From assembly GCA_023460035.1 (NCBI GenBank), contig JAEWRN010000044.1, positions 124,001-188,000 of the forward strand: a DNA stretch of 64,000 nt, given 5' to 3'. This document shows positions 52,371-60,441 of this stretch, piece by piece; within the stretch, counting starts at the first letter, position 1, and every line of letters begins with the position of its first letter. This DNA is from Bacillota bacterium (GTDB lineage Bacteria; Bacillota; Clostridia; Oscillospirales; Ruminococcaceae). The position numbers were made by a program, and so were the translations under genes. The notes under the pieces were generated by a model that was not told the origin of the DNA, ran no database searches, and worked only from the letters and a program-made list of their open reading frames with translations.

Positions 52371-52417
52371 AAAAAGATAGAACGCCGCCGGGCACCCCGG
52401 CGGCGTTCTATCTTTTT
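52371..52417. terminator. Bidirectional intrinsic terminator
   Basis: A perfect 22-bp stem (52371-52392 with 52396-52417) between the convergent CHR and MBL genes. Confidence 0.93.
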
Positions 52418-52431
52418 TGCTTGCCTCTTGT

Positions 52432-53319
52432 TTAATCTGCCTGCACTGTTTGCCAGCACAGGCGGTTATCCGTAAACTGCACCGCCAGCTTGTCCTGTTC
52501 GCGCAGGTACGAAAGGTACGAGCGCACGGTGCTGCCAATCAGCACATATTGCTCAAAGCTCATCGTCAGCCCATACTGTTCAAACACCTGCTGCAACAGG
52601 TCGTCAAACCCAACCGGCTGGCGGCAAAGCTGTAACAGGGTCTGCAAAATCTGCTGCACCTTGTCGCGGTTAAGCCGTGCCAGCGGGGCAATGTCGTCTG
52701 TCGCTTCGGCGTGGGCGGGCACAAACTTCGGCGCCTGCATAGCCGCCACGGTATCCAGTGTCGTAAGGTAGCTTGCGACGTCATAAATAAAGGTCAGGCC
52801 GTATTTTTGCAGCGTCGGCTGCGAGCTGAGGCAATCGGCCAAAAACACCGTGCCGTCCGGCGTGCGGTAGCCCACCATGTCAAAAAAGTGCCCCGGCAAC
52901 GGGATTACCTCGACCTCCTGCGGGAAAGCGGGGTCGGTGACATCCAGCGCGTTGCTGGGCTCTGCCATTAAAAATTTATGCCGCAGCGCTTTGTCCGGGT
53001 AGCCGCCGTATAAAAAAGAGGGCTCCAGCAGCGGGGCGCGGGTAAATGCCGCCTCAATACCCGGCGCAAATATTTTGCAGCCGGTCTGCTGCTGCAAATA
53101 CCGGTTGCCGCCAATGTGGTCCGCATTCGAGTGGGTGTTCAAAATACCGCGCAGCACCCAGCCGTTGCGCTCCATCAGCTGGCGCACCTTGCGCCCCGCA
53201 TCCTTATCGTTGCCGCTGTCGATCAGGTAAATGTCGGTCTCGTTCACCTGATACACCCCTATTTTCGCCGGGCTGTTGATATAATAGCTCTGCGGGCCCA
53301 CTTTAACGAGTTCAAACAT
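52432..53319 (-). CDS. MBL-fold metallo-hydrolase with C-terminal winged-helix region
   Basis: A 295-aa protein. The metallo-beta-lactamase fold is shown by LIDSGNDKDAG, NTHSNADHIGGN, PLPGHFFDMVGY, FLADCL and FVPAHAE. The second His of the usual HxHxDH motif is Asn here; this HSNADH form recurs in a Firmicute subfamily. The last 80 residues look like a small winged-helix domain. The substrate is unknown. Single gene, convergent with the CHR operon. Confidence 0.85.
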   Translation of the reverse strand: MFELVKVGPQSYYINSPAKIGVYQVNETDIYLIDSGNDKDAGRKVRQLMERNGWVLRGILNTHSNADHIGGNRYLQQQTGCKIFAPGIEAAFTRAPLLEPSFLYGGYPDKALRHKFLMAEPSNALDVTDPAFPQEVEVIPLPGHFFDMVGYRTPDGTVFLADCLSSQPTLQKYGLTFIYDVASYLTTLDTVAAMQAPKFVPAHAEATDDIAPLARLNRDKVQQILQTLLQLCRQPVGFDDLLQQVFEQYGLTMSFEQYVLIGSTVRSYLSYLREQDKLAVQFTDNRLCWQTVQAD

Positions 53320-53396
53320 TGCTCTGCCCCCTTTTATCTTCTGCGCCGCTTTGCCGCCGCGCCGCGCTTTGTGGGGAATTATACCACACTATGCAA

Positions 53397-53443
53397 AAAT
53401 GCACCAGCCGCCTGCGGCACATTTGCCGCTGGCCGGTGCATTC
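53397..53443 (-). terminator. Hairpin after the DUF4825-like gene
   Basis: AATGCACC and GGTGCATT outer arms with an inner GCCGC/GCGGC-type stem, directly downstream of the stop. It lacks a clean T-run on the minus strand. Confidence 0.55.
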
Positions 53444-53450
53444 GGGTAAT

Positions 53451-54011
53451 TTATTTCGGCACAGAGGTGCTGTAAAACGTTTCGACAAAGGCCTCATCTG
53501 CCAGCGGCTGTTGCACCGCCTGCTGCCATGCATCCCCTTGCAATAAATCGCCAAGCGGCTGGCCGCCAAGGGTTGCTTGCAGGTCTGCCCGCGCAAACAC
53601 AAACTCTGCGTCGGTGAGCTCAAACCGAATCGTCTGCAAATTGTCGATGAGCGCCATGGCCGCCGCCGCGTTGTAGACCAAATCACGGCGCAGCGTTTCG
53701 GTGCCAATGTCCTCCACCGTGGCAAAATAGTACACGGTAAGGCCCAGATGCTCTGAATCAATTTCAAACTGCGTTTTTGTCTGGTACAGAGGCAGGTGGT
53801 AAAACAGGTTGACCGTATTGCTGACATCGCCAAGGTACAGGCTTTGGTAGGGCAGCGCGGCGGTGATGTCGTGTGTCAACGCATCGTTTTGCGCGGCCGC
53901 GTAAGCCCGTTGCTGTGCTGCACGCTGTGGCAGCACCCCAAACTGAATCGCCGAAAACAGCACGGTGCCCACCACAAAAAGCACGCCAATTTGGTACCAC
54001 CGCTTACGCAT
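53451..54011 (-). CDS. Membrane-anchored protein, DUF4825-like
   Basis: A 186-aa protein with an N-terminal membrane helix (about 6-28) and an outside domain in which YQSLYLGDVSNTVNLFYHLPL resembles the DUF4825 domain (YxGDxSKV-type). The function is unknown. The start ATG at 54011 has AGGTGA upstream and overlaps the stop of the preceding gene. Third gene of a padR-led operon. Confidence 0.65.
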   Translation of the reverse strand: MRKRWYQIGVLFVVGTVLFSAIQFGVLPQRAAQQRAYAAAQNDALTHDITAALPYQSLYLGDVSNTVNLFYHLPLYQTKTQFEIDSEHLGLTVYYFATVEDIGTETLRRDLVYNAAAAMALIDNLQTIRFELTDAEFVFARADLQATLGGQPLGDLLQGDAWQQAVQQPLADEAFVETFYSTSVPK

Positions 54012-54681
54012 TTTCTTCACCTGCCTCGTGCCCGGCCACCAGCTTTACAAAGCGTGCCACCGCAGCGGGCAGCAGCACTGTGGCGGCGGGCAGGTAATAC
54101 CGCGCCGCCAGCACCCCAAACTGGTACGGCCCGTCAATGACGACCGGGCGGCCAAACCAGACATTACTGCCAAAGAGTACCGCCGTGATTGCCAGCACAC
54201 AAACGGCAAAAAAAGCGGCCCATAGCAGCCACATGGTGCGCGCTGTGCGGCGCAATGCGGTAAGCTGCACAGTGCGCACCAGTTTCGCATCCCGCGTGCG
54301 CAAAATAAGTGTGGCAACGGCGCAGCCCATTGCCAGCAAAAGCGCACCCCACGTTACCAAAGTTGCAAGAAAGCCGGTATTCACCAGCATCAGCGGCAAC
54401 AGCAGCACCCAAAGCAACAGGGCATGCAGCAATAATACCTGGCAGCATTCTGCCACAAACGGGTAGTAATATACTCGCTGTTCGCCCCAAATCAGCCCTT
54501 CTAATGACGGCATGCCCTGTTTTGTCGCCCGCTGCGCGTCCCCGGCGCTCATGCCCTGCGCCAGCAGGTCCTGCTCGTGCGCTTTGAGGTTGGTGTAAAC
54601 CTCCTCTTTTAAATCCCGCAGGGTTGCTGTTTTGGGTGCACGGGCAAATAATTTGTCCACATATTGTTTCAGCTCGTCCAT
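54004..54681 (-). CDS. Permease-prefix-domain membrane protein
   Basis: A 225-aa protein. The N-terminal 70 residues (LKQYVDKLFARAPKTATLRDLKEEVYTNLKAH) are the permease prefix domain found next to PadR regulators. Four or so membrane helices follow. The start ATG at 54681 is preferred over a TTG two codons earlier because of AGAGGG at good distance. It probably forms a PadR-controlled envelope module with the DUF4825-like protein. Confidence 0.8.
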   Translation of the reverse strand: MDELKQYVDKLFARAPKTATLRDLKEEVYTNLKAHEQDLLAQGMSAGDAQRATKQGMPSLEGLIWGEQRVYYYPFVAECCQVLLLHALLLWVLLLPLMLVNTGFLATLVTWGALLLAMGCAVATLILRTRDAKLVRTVQLTALRRTARTMWLLWAAFFAVCVLAITAVLFGSNVWFGRPVVIDGPYQFGVLAARYYLPAATVLLPAAVARFVKLVAGHEAGEENA

Positions 54682-54702
54682 ATTCAAAACCCTCTTCCTG
54701 TT

Positions 54703-55035
54703 TTAGCTTAAAATTGCGTTGATAATCTGCTGCGCCTGCTGCCACTGCTGTACCGCGGCGGCCAGCTGCGCGCTGCCATTGGGGGTGAGGTGGTAGTATT
54801 TTCTGCGCCCCCCCTGTGACTCTTCGCCCCAATAGCTTTCAATTAAATTTTCTTTTTCGAGCCGTTTTAAGCTGGTGTACAGCGACGGTTCTTTCAGCTC
54901 GTACGCGCCGCCGCTTTTTTGGCTGATCGTTTTGACAATTTCATACCCATAGCTGTCCCGCTCTGCCAGCACACGCAGCAGCATGGTATCGATATGCCCG
55001 CGGATCAGATCGCTGCTGATTCTGTCGTCTGCCAT
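54703..55035 (-). CDS. PadR-family transcriptional regulator
   Basis: A 110-aa winged-helix regulator of the small PadR-s2 type: IDTMLLRVLAERDSYGYEIVKTI, LKEPSLYTSLKRLEKENLIESYW and GGRRKYYHLTPNG are diagnostic. The start MADDRISSDLI has AGTGAGG upstream. It leads the operon with the prefix-domain and DUF4825-like genes and probably represses it. Confidence 0.93.
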   Translation of the reverse strand: MADDRISSDLIRGHIDTMLLRVLAERDSYGYEIVKTISQKSGGAYELKEPSLYTSLKRLEKENLIESYWGEESQGGRRKYYHLTPNGSAQLAAAVQQWQQAQQIINAILS

Positions 55036-55057
55036 CTGCCTCACTTCCTTTGATTGC

Positions 55058-55086
55058 ATTATACGACATATTACTATGTGTGTCAA
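55058..55086 (-). promoter_or_regulatory. PadR operon promoter with palindrome in the spacer
   Basis: Minus strand TTGACA (55081-55086), 17 bases, TATAAT (55058-55063). The spacer holds ACATA-TTAC-TATGT (55066-55079), a likely PadR operator placed to block RNA polymerase. Confidence 0.8.
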
Positions 55087-55159
55087 TGTAGTATTTTAAA
55101 AACAGTAGTCTTGTTTTCCTCTTTTCCTGTGTGGTGTGCCAGCAAAAATAAGGCCGGCC

Positions 55160-55346
55160 TGTTTCGGCACGCCTTGCCCTTTTTACAGCCGCCTGTGTGG
55201 CGGCATAAGGCCCCGCTAAGGCTGTAAGCGGCAACGGCGAAAGCCGCCGGTTGCCCTCCCCGCTTTAAAGGGGCAAACGGCCTTTTTCTATTTATGGCTG
55301 CCCCAGCAAAACAAGCGGCAAGCCCCGCAAGGCTTGCCGCTTGTTT
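55160..55346. other. Gene-free stretch with several GC-rich hairpins
   Basis: The 55.09-55.59 kb gap has no convincing gene on either strand. It contains TTACAGCC/GGCTGTAA arms (55184 and 55220), a GGCAAC-GGC-GAAA-GCC stem-loop near 55230-55256, CCCC/GGGG near 55260-55274 followed by CGGCCTTTTT, and a perfect terminator-like hairpin at 55307-55346 with GGCAAGCC/GGCTTGCC core. It could be a small structured RNA or leftover repeats. Confidence 0.4.
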
Positions 55347-55594
55347 TGTTTTTACCTGCTTTTACTGTCCTTTGCCGGTGGCGGTTGGGCAGGGCCTATA
55401 CCGCAAAAGCGCGCTTTATGGCACAGGCATTCCGTGCGTAAAAAACACTTTTCACCCCGGCCGTCTTGTCGCCAAATGGCCTGTACAAAGGGTGGTCGTT
55501 TGCTGCGGCGGCATTTGTTTACTGGGCGGCGGTGTTGCGGGCGTTTTGTTTTTTAATACCATTTGTAAATTTATCTTTTTTTATTCAATTTGTT

Positions 55595-56071
55595 TTAAAA
55601 TTGAAACAATGCCTTCTCATAGCCCTGCACAAAGTAGCGCAGGTTGGTGCGGCCACGGCAGATGACGGTATGCCCCTCGGCCTCCAGCAGCGCCTTTTGG
55701 TGTTCGGACCCGCCGGGGTATTTGGGGTTTAGCTCCCCATTCGCTTTTAGGGTGCGCCACCACGGGGTTTTATCCTGCGCACGCTGTTCGCTGGCCCATG
55801 CGGCAATTGACACAAAAATGCCCGCGGTGATGGGGTCGGTAAAATCCGCCCCCGCCTGCTGCGCAAACAGGGCACGCAATTGCCCCACCGTTGCCAGATT
55901 GCCGTTTGGCACGCGGCGCATCATCTCGTCATAAGCAATGGGCGGGGCAAAATACATGCGCTGCCCGCCATATTTTTGGATGCTGGCGGCGTCGGTAATC
56001 TGCTGAATTTTGGGCATGTCCTTTGCGTTGTGCAGCATGGCGTTAAAGTCTTTACTCGCTTCGTTTGCCAT
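55595..56071 (-). CDS. MGMT-family (alkyltransferase-like) protein
   Basis: A 158-aa protein. GNLATVGQLRALFAQQAGADFTDPITAG, TPWWRTLKANGELNPKYPGG and KALLEAEGHTV match the DNA-binding domain family of O6-methylguanine methyltransferases, but the PCHR alkyl-acceptor Cys motif is absent. Such ATL-like proteins bind alkylated DNA or are of unknown role. GGAGGTG precedes the ATG, with TTGCAA, 17 bases, TATGCT upstream. Confidence 0.85.
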   Translation of the reverse strand: MANEASKDFNAMLHNAKDMPKIQQITDAASIQKYGGQRMYFAPPIAYDEMMRRVPNGNLATVGQLRALFAQQAGADFTDPITAGIFVSIAAWASEQRAQDKTPWWRTLKANGELNPKYPGGSEHQKALLEAEGHTVICRGRTNLRYFVQGYEKALFQF

Positions 56072-56216
56072 TGTTTACACCTCCTACACTGCAAGCATAC
56101 GTCGTTTTAGTGCCTATTGCAATGAGGCTGTTTTACTTTTTTATAAAAACTGATACCCCCACCGCACGGATGTGGTATGCTGTTACAAGGGGACGCCCCT
56201 GTGAAGGAGAGGTTTG

Positions 56217-56966
56217 ATGAAAAGCAACCCACAAGAACTGCGAAACCGCGGATACGCGGGTGAGGCCGACCTGCAACAACTTGTGTTTGCAGCGGATGAG
56301 ACGTTGCTTAGCCTGTTGCAAACCGGCACCCCGGTACAGCGCACCGCAGCCTGCACCGTATTAGCCGCAAGGCCGGTGGGCAAAACCGCGGCTTTTTTTG
56401 CCGCCGCGCTAGCGGCGTTGCAAACCGAACCCTGTTTATATACACGCCTGGCACTGTGCAGTGCATTACAACAGGGGGGCGAGGCTGCCGCACGGCAGAT
56501 GACGCCCTTTTTAGGCAAAATTGGTAAAAACCAGTATCAGGCGCCGCCGTTGCGTGTGTCGCAGAAAAAAAGCTACCCGCTGCCGCGCGACATCATGGCA
56601 CGCAGCCTTGCCCGCATGGGCAGCGCCGCCTTGCCGGCATTGCTGGCAGTGCTGCGCGAAGGTACTGCCGCACAAGTTTCTGAAGCGCTGGACGCCGTGG
56701 GCTTTTTGTTGTTTTACGCGCCGCAGCCCGCCCCAAAAGACGCATTGGACGCCGTGGTAAACACCCTGCAACGCTACCCCGGCAACGACCTGCTATTGTG
56801 GAAGTGCACCGGCTGCCTTTGCGCCTTTGATAACCCCCACGCCACTGACCTGTTGCAAAACCTTGCCACACAATCGGCAAGCCCCGCTGTGCGCGCACAG
56901 GCCGCCCGCAGCCTGCAACTGGCAACACAGCACAACGCTTTTGCGCGGCCTTTGCCCACCCCATAA
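56217..56966 (+). CDS. HEAT-repeat-like protein
   Basis: A 249-aa all-helical protein with repeated Ala/Leu-rich helical pairs (RTAACTVLAARPVGKTAAFF, MARSLARMGSAALPALLAVL, PAVRAQAARSLQLA) like HEAT/PBS-lyase repeats. No catalytic motif is visible, so a protein-binding role is a guess. AAGGAGAGG lies five bases before the ATG. Single gene, divergent from the MGMT-like gene. Confidence 0.75.
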   Translation: MKSNPQELRNRGYAGEADLQQLVFAADETLLSLLQTGTPVQRTAACTVLAARPVGKTAAFFAAALAALQTEPCLYTRLALCSALQQGGEAAARQMTPFLGKIGKNQYQAPPLRVSQKKSYPLPRDIMARSLARMGSAALPALLAVLREGTAAQVSEALDAVGFLLFYAPQPAPKDALDAVVNTLQRYPGNDLLLWKCTGCLCAFDNPHATDLLQNLATQSASPAVRAQAARSLQLATQHNAFARPLPTP

Positions 56967-57056
56967 AACACGCCCCTGTTGGAACCTCATGGGGGCTGTT
57001 TGCCGAACATTGTAAAACAAAAAGCGCCCCCGTGGGGCGCCCAATTGGCATAACTG

Positions 57057-57226
57057 CTAGCCTTTTTTGTTTTTGTTGTGCCGGTATACCGCAACCACAA
57101 CGGCCGCCACAACAAGCACCGCACCCGCTGCGGCAAGTAACACTGAAAGCGGCGAAAAAGAAGAAGTCACGAAAATCGCGTTGGCCCGTCGGCGCCGCCA
57201 ATAATCCCTGCCGAGCTGTTTTGCAT
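57057..57226 (-). pseudogene. Frameshifted mini-gene for a GADGPT-motif membrane peptide
   Basis: The start ATG at 57226 has AGAGGG seven bases upstream and reads MQNSSAGIIGGADGPT, then hits a stop within four codons. Restoring one base in the last Thr codon gives AIFVTSSFSPLSVLLAAAGA, a membrane helix and a Lys/Asn-rich end, 56 aa in all, stopping at 57057-57059. GIIGGADGPTAIF is the signature of sodium-pump decarboxylase beta subunits, and tiny membrane proteins with only this motif occur in Clostridia. The one-base loss may be a real mutation, a sequencing error or programmed frameshifting. Confidence 0.7.
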
Positions 57227-57315
57227 CAAGTTACCCTCTTTCATTTATGCTCTGTACTTTATTAGGGTAACACAATTGCCAAAAAAGCACAAATTTACTG
57301 CCCTTTGCATAAAAG

Positions 57316-57348
57316 CAACTCCCTGTGGGAACGCCCCACAGGGAGTTG
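57316..57348 (-). terminator. Intrinsic terminator of the opp operon
   Basis: A perfect 14-bp stem (57316-57329 with 57335-57348) right after the oppF stop codon. Confidence 0.88.
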
Positions 57349-57358
57349 TTTTATCGTT

Positions 57359-58288
57359 TTATGGCTGTGCCGACCAGCGCGCGTACTCTTCTTCGGTTGC
57401 CAGCACATGGTGGTGGCCGCCCACATGGTGCGACACGCCCTTGTTGTAATCGACCCCTTCTACCTTGTAGTCGTAGGTCAGCGCTACCCGCGTTTTTTCT
57501 ACCCGGGGGTTCGGCCGGGGGATGGCACTCAGCAGGCTTTTGGTGTAAGGGTGAATGGGGTTTTCAAAAATCTCCTCGGTTGTGCCGGTCTCCAGCAGGT
57601 GGCCAAGGTGCAACACCCCAATGCGGTTTGAAATATACTTGACCATCGACAGGTCATGCGCGATAAACAAGTACGTCGTACCGGTTTGGGCCTGCAGGTC
57701 CTTCATCAGGTTGACAACCTGCGCCTGAATCGACACGTCCAGCGCGCTGATGCATTCGTCTGCAATGACCAGCTTCGGGCCCATAATCAGCGCGCGGGCA
57801 ATGCCGACACGCTGGCGCTGGCCGCCGCTGAACTGGTGCGGGTAACGGTCGGCATGCTCCGGTGCAAGGCCCACCTTTTCCAGCATTTCGGCCACGCGCT
57901 GTTCGCGCTCGGCACGGTTTTTGCACAAATGGTGGATATCAAGGCCCTGCGCAATAATTTCACCCACCTTTTTGCGGGGGTTCAGGCAAGCCATCGGGTC
58001 CTGAAAAATCATCTGCATCTCGGTGCGCAGCTTGCTGGTTTCTGCCCGGCTCATCTTGCCGGAGATATCCATACCGCTGAATTCAATTTTGCCCGCAGTC
58101 GGGTCGTACAGCCGGATCAGGCTGCGGCCGATGGTGCTTTTGCCGCTGCCGGATTCGCCCACAAGGCCGTAGGTCTCGCCGGGGTAAATTTCAAAATCCA
58201 CCCCGTCAACCGCGCGCACGGTAAACCCGCCGCCGGTGCGAAAATACTGCTTAAGGCCTTTCACCTTTAAAATAGGCTCATTCGCCAT
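57359..58288 (-). CDS. oppF: Oligopeptide ABC transporter ATP-binding protein OppF
   Basis: A 309-aa ATPase of the Opp/Dpp family. Walker A GESGSGKSTIGRSL, signature FSGGQRQRVGIARAL, Walker B LVIADECISALD and the C-terminal oligopeptide extension (HPYTKSLLSAIP) are seen. It pairs with OppD to drive peptide uptake. GGAGGTGC precedes the ATG, and the start overlaps the oppD end by 11 bases. The tail from about residue 280 is His-rich (HHVGGHHHV). Confidence 0.94.
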   Translation of the reverse strand: MANEPILKVKGLKQYFRTGGGFTVRAVDGVDFEIYPGETYGLVGESGSGKSTIGRSLIRLYDPTAGKIEFSGMDISGKMSRAETSKLRTEMQMIFQDPMACLNPRKKVGEIIAQGLDIHHLCKNRAEREQRVAEMLEKVGLAPEHADRYPHQFSGGQRQRVGIARALIMGPKLVIADECISALDVSIQAQVVNLMKDLQAQTGTTYLFIAHDLSMVKYISNRIGVLHLGHLLETGTTEEIFENPIHPYTKSLLSAIPRPNPRVEKTRVALTYDYKVEGVDYNKGVSHHVGGHHHVLATEEEYARWSAQP

Positions 58289-59369
58289 GCTGCACCTCCC
58301 CTTTCTTCATGCGCTGAATGCGGGTGGCAAGCTCCGTCGGCATTTCCACCTTCGGCGCACGCTCATCCAACAGCCAGGTAGAGGCATAGTGGGTGTCACT
58401 CACCTTAAACATCGGCGGCTCTAGGCGCTTGTCGATGTTCAGCGCAAACTGGTTGCGCGGGGCAAAGGCATCGCCGCTGACCGCATAAAGCAGGTTTGGT
58501 GGCGAGCCCGGTATTGTGTAAAGCCGCTCATCTGCCGTGTCAAGGTCCGGCATAGCGCTCAGCAGGCCCCAGGTATACGGGTGGCGCGGGTCGTAAAACA
58601 CTTCGTCGATGGTGCCTTTTTCCACAATTTTACCCGCGTACATCACGTCTACATAATCCGCCACTTTGGCCACAACGCCAAGGTCATGGGTGATGTAAAT
58701 GACGCTCAGCCCACGCTCTTTTTGGATGTTCTGAATCAGCTCCAGAATTTTCGCCTGAATGGTCACATCCAGCGCGGTGGTGGGCTCGTCGCAAATCAGC
58801 AAATCCGGGTCGCAGGCGAGCGCAATGGCAATCACGACGCGCTGGCGCATACCGCCGGACAGCTGGTGCGGGTAGTTTTTCATGCGCTTGTCCGGGTCGG
58901 GGATACCCACCTCGTCCAGCAGCTTAACTGCCTTTTGCCACGCCTCCGCCTTGGTGGCGCGTTTGTGCCACAGCATGCCCTCAATGATCTGCCTGCCGAT
59001 CTGCATCGTGGGGTCAAGGCTGGTCATCGGGTCCTGAAAGATCATGGCGATGCGCTTGCCGTTGATGTGGCGGCGCAGCTCGCGCTTTTTCAGCTTTAAA
59101 ATATCCACCGTTTTGGGGCTGCCGTCGTCGTGGTGGTAGGTGTAATAAATCGTGCCGGAATCCACCGTGCTGTTCTTTGCCAAAATGCCCATGGCGGCTT
59201 TCATGGTGACCGACTTGCCGCTGCCCGACTCGCCCACAATGGCAAGCGTTTCGCCGCGGTACAAATCAATGTCCACGCCGCGAATCGCGTGCACCATACC
59301 GGCCATCGTTTTAAAGGTGATTGACAAATCACGGATTTCCATTACCTTTTCTCTGGTTTTCTGCTCCAT
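58278..59369 (-). CDS. oppD: Oligopeptide ABC transporter ATP-binding protein OppD
   Basis: A 363-aa ATPase. Walker A GESGSGKSVTMKAAMG, signature LSGGMRQRVVIAIAL, Walker B LLICDEPTTALD and the switch His in YITHDLGVV are present, with the OppD C-terminal domain. I chose the ATG at 59369 because GAGGTG lies six bases upstream; a GTG three codons earlier is the alternative. It is longer than many OppD proteins owing to an extended C-terminus. Confidence 0.94.
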   Translation of the reverse strand: MEQKTREKVMEIRDLSITFKTMAGMVHAIRGVDIDLYRGETLAIVGESGSGKSVTMKAAMGILAKNSTVDSGTIYYTYHHDDGSPKTVDILKLKKRELRRHINGKRIAMIFQDPMTSLDPTMQIGRQIIEGMLWHKRATKAEAWQKAVKLLDEVGIPDPDKRMKNYPHQLSGGMRQRVVIAIALACDPDLLICDEPTTALDVTIQAKILELIQNIQKERGLSVIYITHDLGVVAKVADYVDVMYAGKIVEKGTIDEVFYDPRHPYTWGLLSAMPDLDTADERLYTIPGSPPNLLYAVSGDAFAPRNQFALNIDKRLEPPMFKVSDTHYASTWLLDERAPKVEMPTELATRIQRMKKGEVQHGE

Positions 59370-59379
59370 GTCTCTCACC

Positions 59380-60441
59380 TCACATCTCTTTCAGCTTCGG
59401 GTCAAACGCCTCGCGCAGACCGTCGGCAAGCATGTTGAAGCAGAGCATCAGCAGCGCCAATACCACGATGGGGGGGATAATTTGGTACGGGTGGGTGGTG
59501 AAGCTGTTAAACGCATCACTGATCAGCGACCCCAGGCTGCACTGCGGCACCGGGATGCCAAGGCCGACAAAGCTCAAAAACGCCTCGGTAAAAATGGCGG
59601 TCGGGATGCTAAACATCAGCTGGGTGATGATCTGGCCAATGATGTTGGGCAGCACCTCGCGGAAGATCAGCGTGGAGTTGCTGGCGCCAAGGGTGCGGCT
59701 TGCCAGCACAAATTCCTGCTCTTTGAGCTTGAGCATTTCGGCACGGGCAATGCGGCTCATACTGATCCATTCTGTCAGTACGAGCGCCAGCACAATCGTG
59801 GCAAAGCCCGGTTTTAACAGCAGCAGCAGCAACGTGACAATGACCAGCCGCGGGATACCGTTGTTGATCTCGGCAAAGCGCTGCATAATGCTGTCCACCG
59901 TGCCGCCAAAATAACCGCTGACCAGGCCATAGCACATACCGATGGTCATGTTGATGACGGCACTGACGACCGCGATGCCCAGCGAAACACGGGTGCCTTC
60001 CCATACACGGGTCCAGATGTCACGGCCCAGCGTGTCACTGCCAAACCAGTAATACACATCGTTTAGCCCTTTGTCTTTGTATCCGTTGATGATTTTAGAG
60101 CCGGTGGTCGTGTGCAGCGACTCGTTGCCGTTAAAGATACCCAGTTTTTCAAGGCCGGGCACGCGCGGCGCAAAGTTTTTCTGGCTGAGGGTCTGTTCTG
60201 AATAGACGTACTGGGTCATGTGCGGGCCCACCGCGGCAAAAAAGGCAATCAGCGCAATCAAAATCAGCGCGACCACGGCACTTTTGTTTGAGAAAAAGCG
60301 GCGGCGCACGTCTTTCCAGTAGCTGTCGCTCGAAAAGCTGTTGTCGATATGGGCTTCGGGCTCGCCGCCGATCAGCTCAAAATCATTCGGCAGAAACTCG
60401 GTATTGCCCGGCAACACCGCAGCCTGTACTGCTTCACTCAT
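59380..60441 (-). CDS. oppC: Oligopeptide ABC transporter permease OppC
   Basis: A 353-aa permease with an N-terminal helix, an outside loop of about 90 residues, then five helices of the BPD-transport domain. The EAA-type motif is SRTLGASNSTLIFREVLPN. FGSDTLGRDIWTRVWEGTRVSLGIA is the conserved OppC/DppC block. It overlaps the oppB end by eight bases. Confidence 0.94.
   Translation of the reverse strand: MSEAVQAAVLPGNTEFLPNDFELIGGEPEAHIDNSFSSDSYWKDVRRRFFSNKSAVVALILIALIAFFAAVGPHMTQYVYSEQTLSQKNFAPRVPGLEKLGIFNGNESLHTTTGSKIINGYKDKGLNDVYYWFGSDTLGRDIWTRVWEGTRVSLGIAVVSAVINMTIGMCYGLVSGYFGGTVDSIMQRFAEINNGIPRLVIVTLLLLLLKPGFATIVLALVLTEWISMSRIARAEMLKLKEQEFVLASRTLGASNSTLIFREVLPNIIGQIITQLMFSIPTAIFTEAFLSFVGLGIPVPQCSLGSLISDAFNSFTTHPYQIIPPIVVLALLMLCFNMLADGLREAFDPKLKEM

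Noticed and set aside
52432..53319. Inactivating HxHxDH change in the MBL protein
   Set aside because: The HSNADH form appears to be a normal feature of a Firmicute subfamily, so I do not treat it as a mutation.
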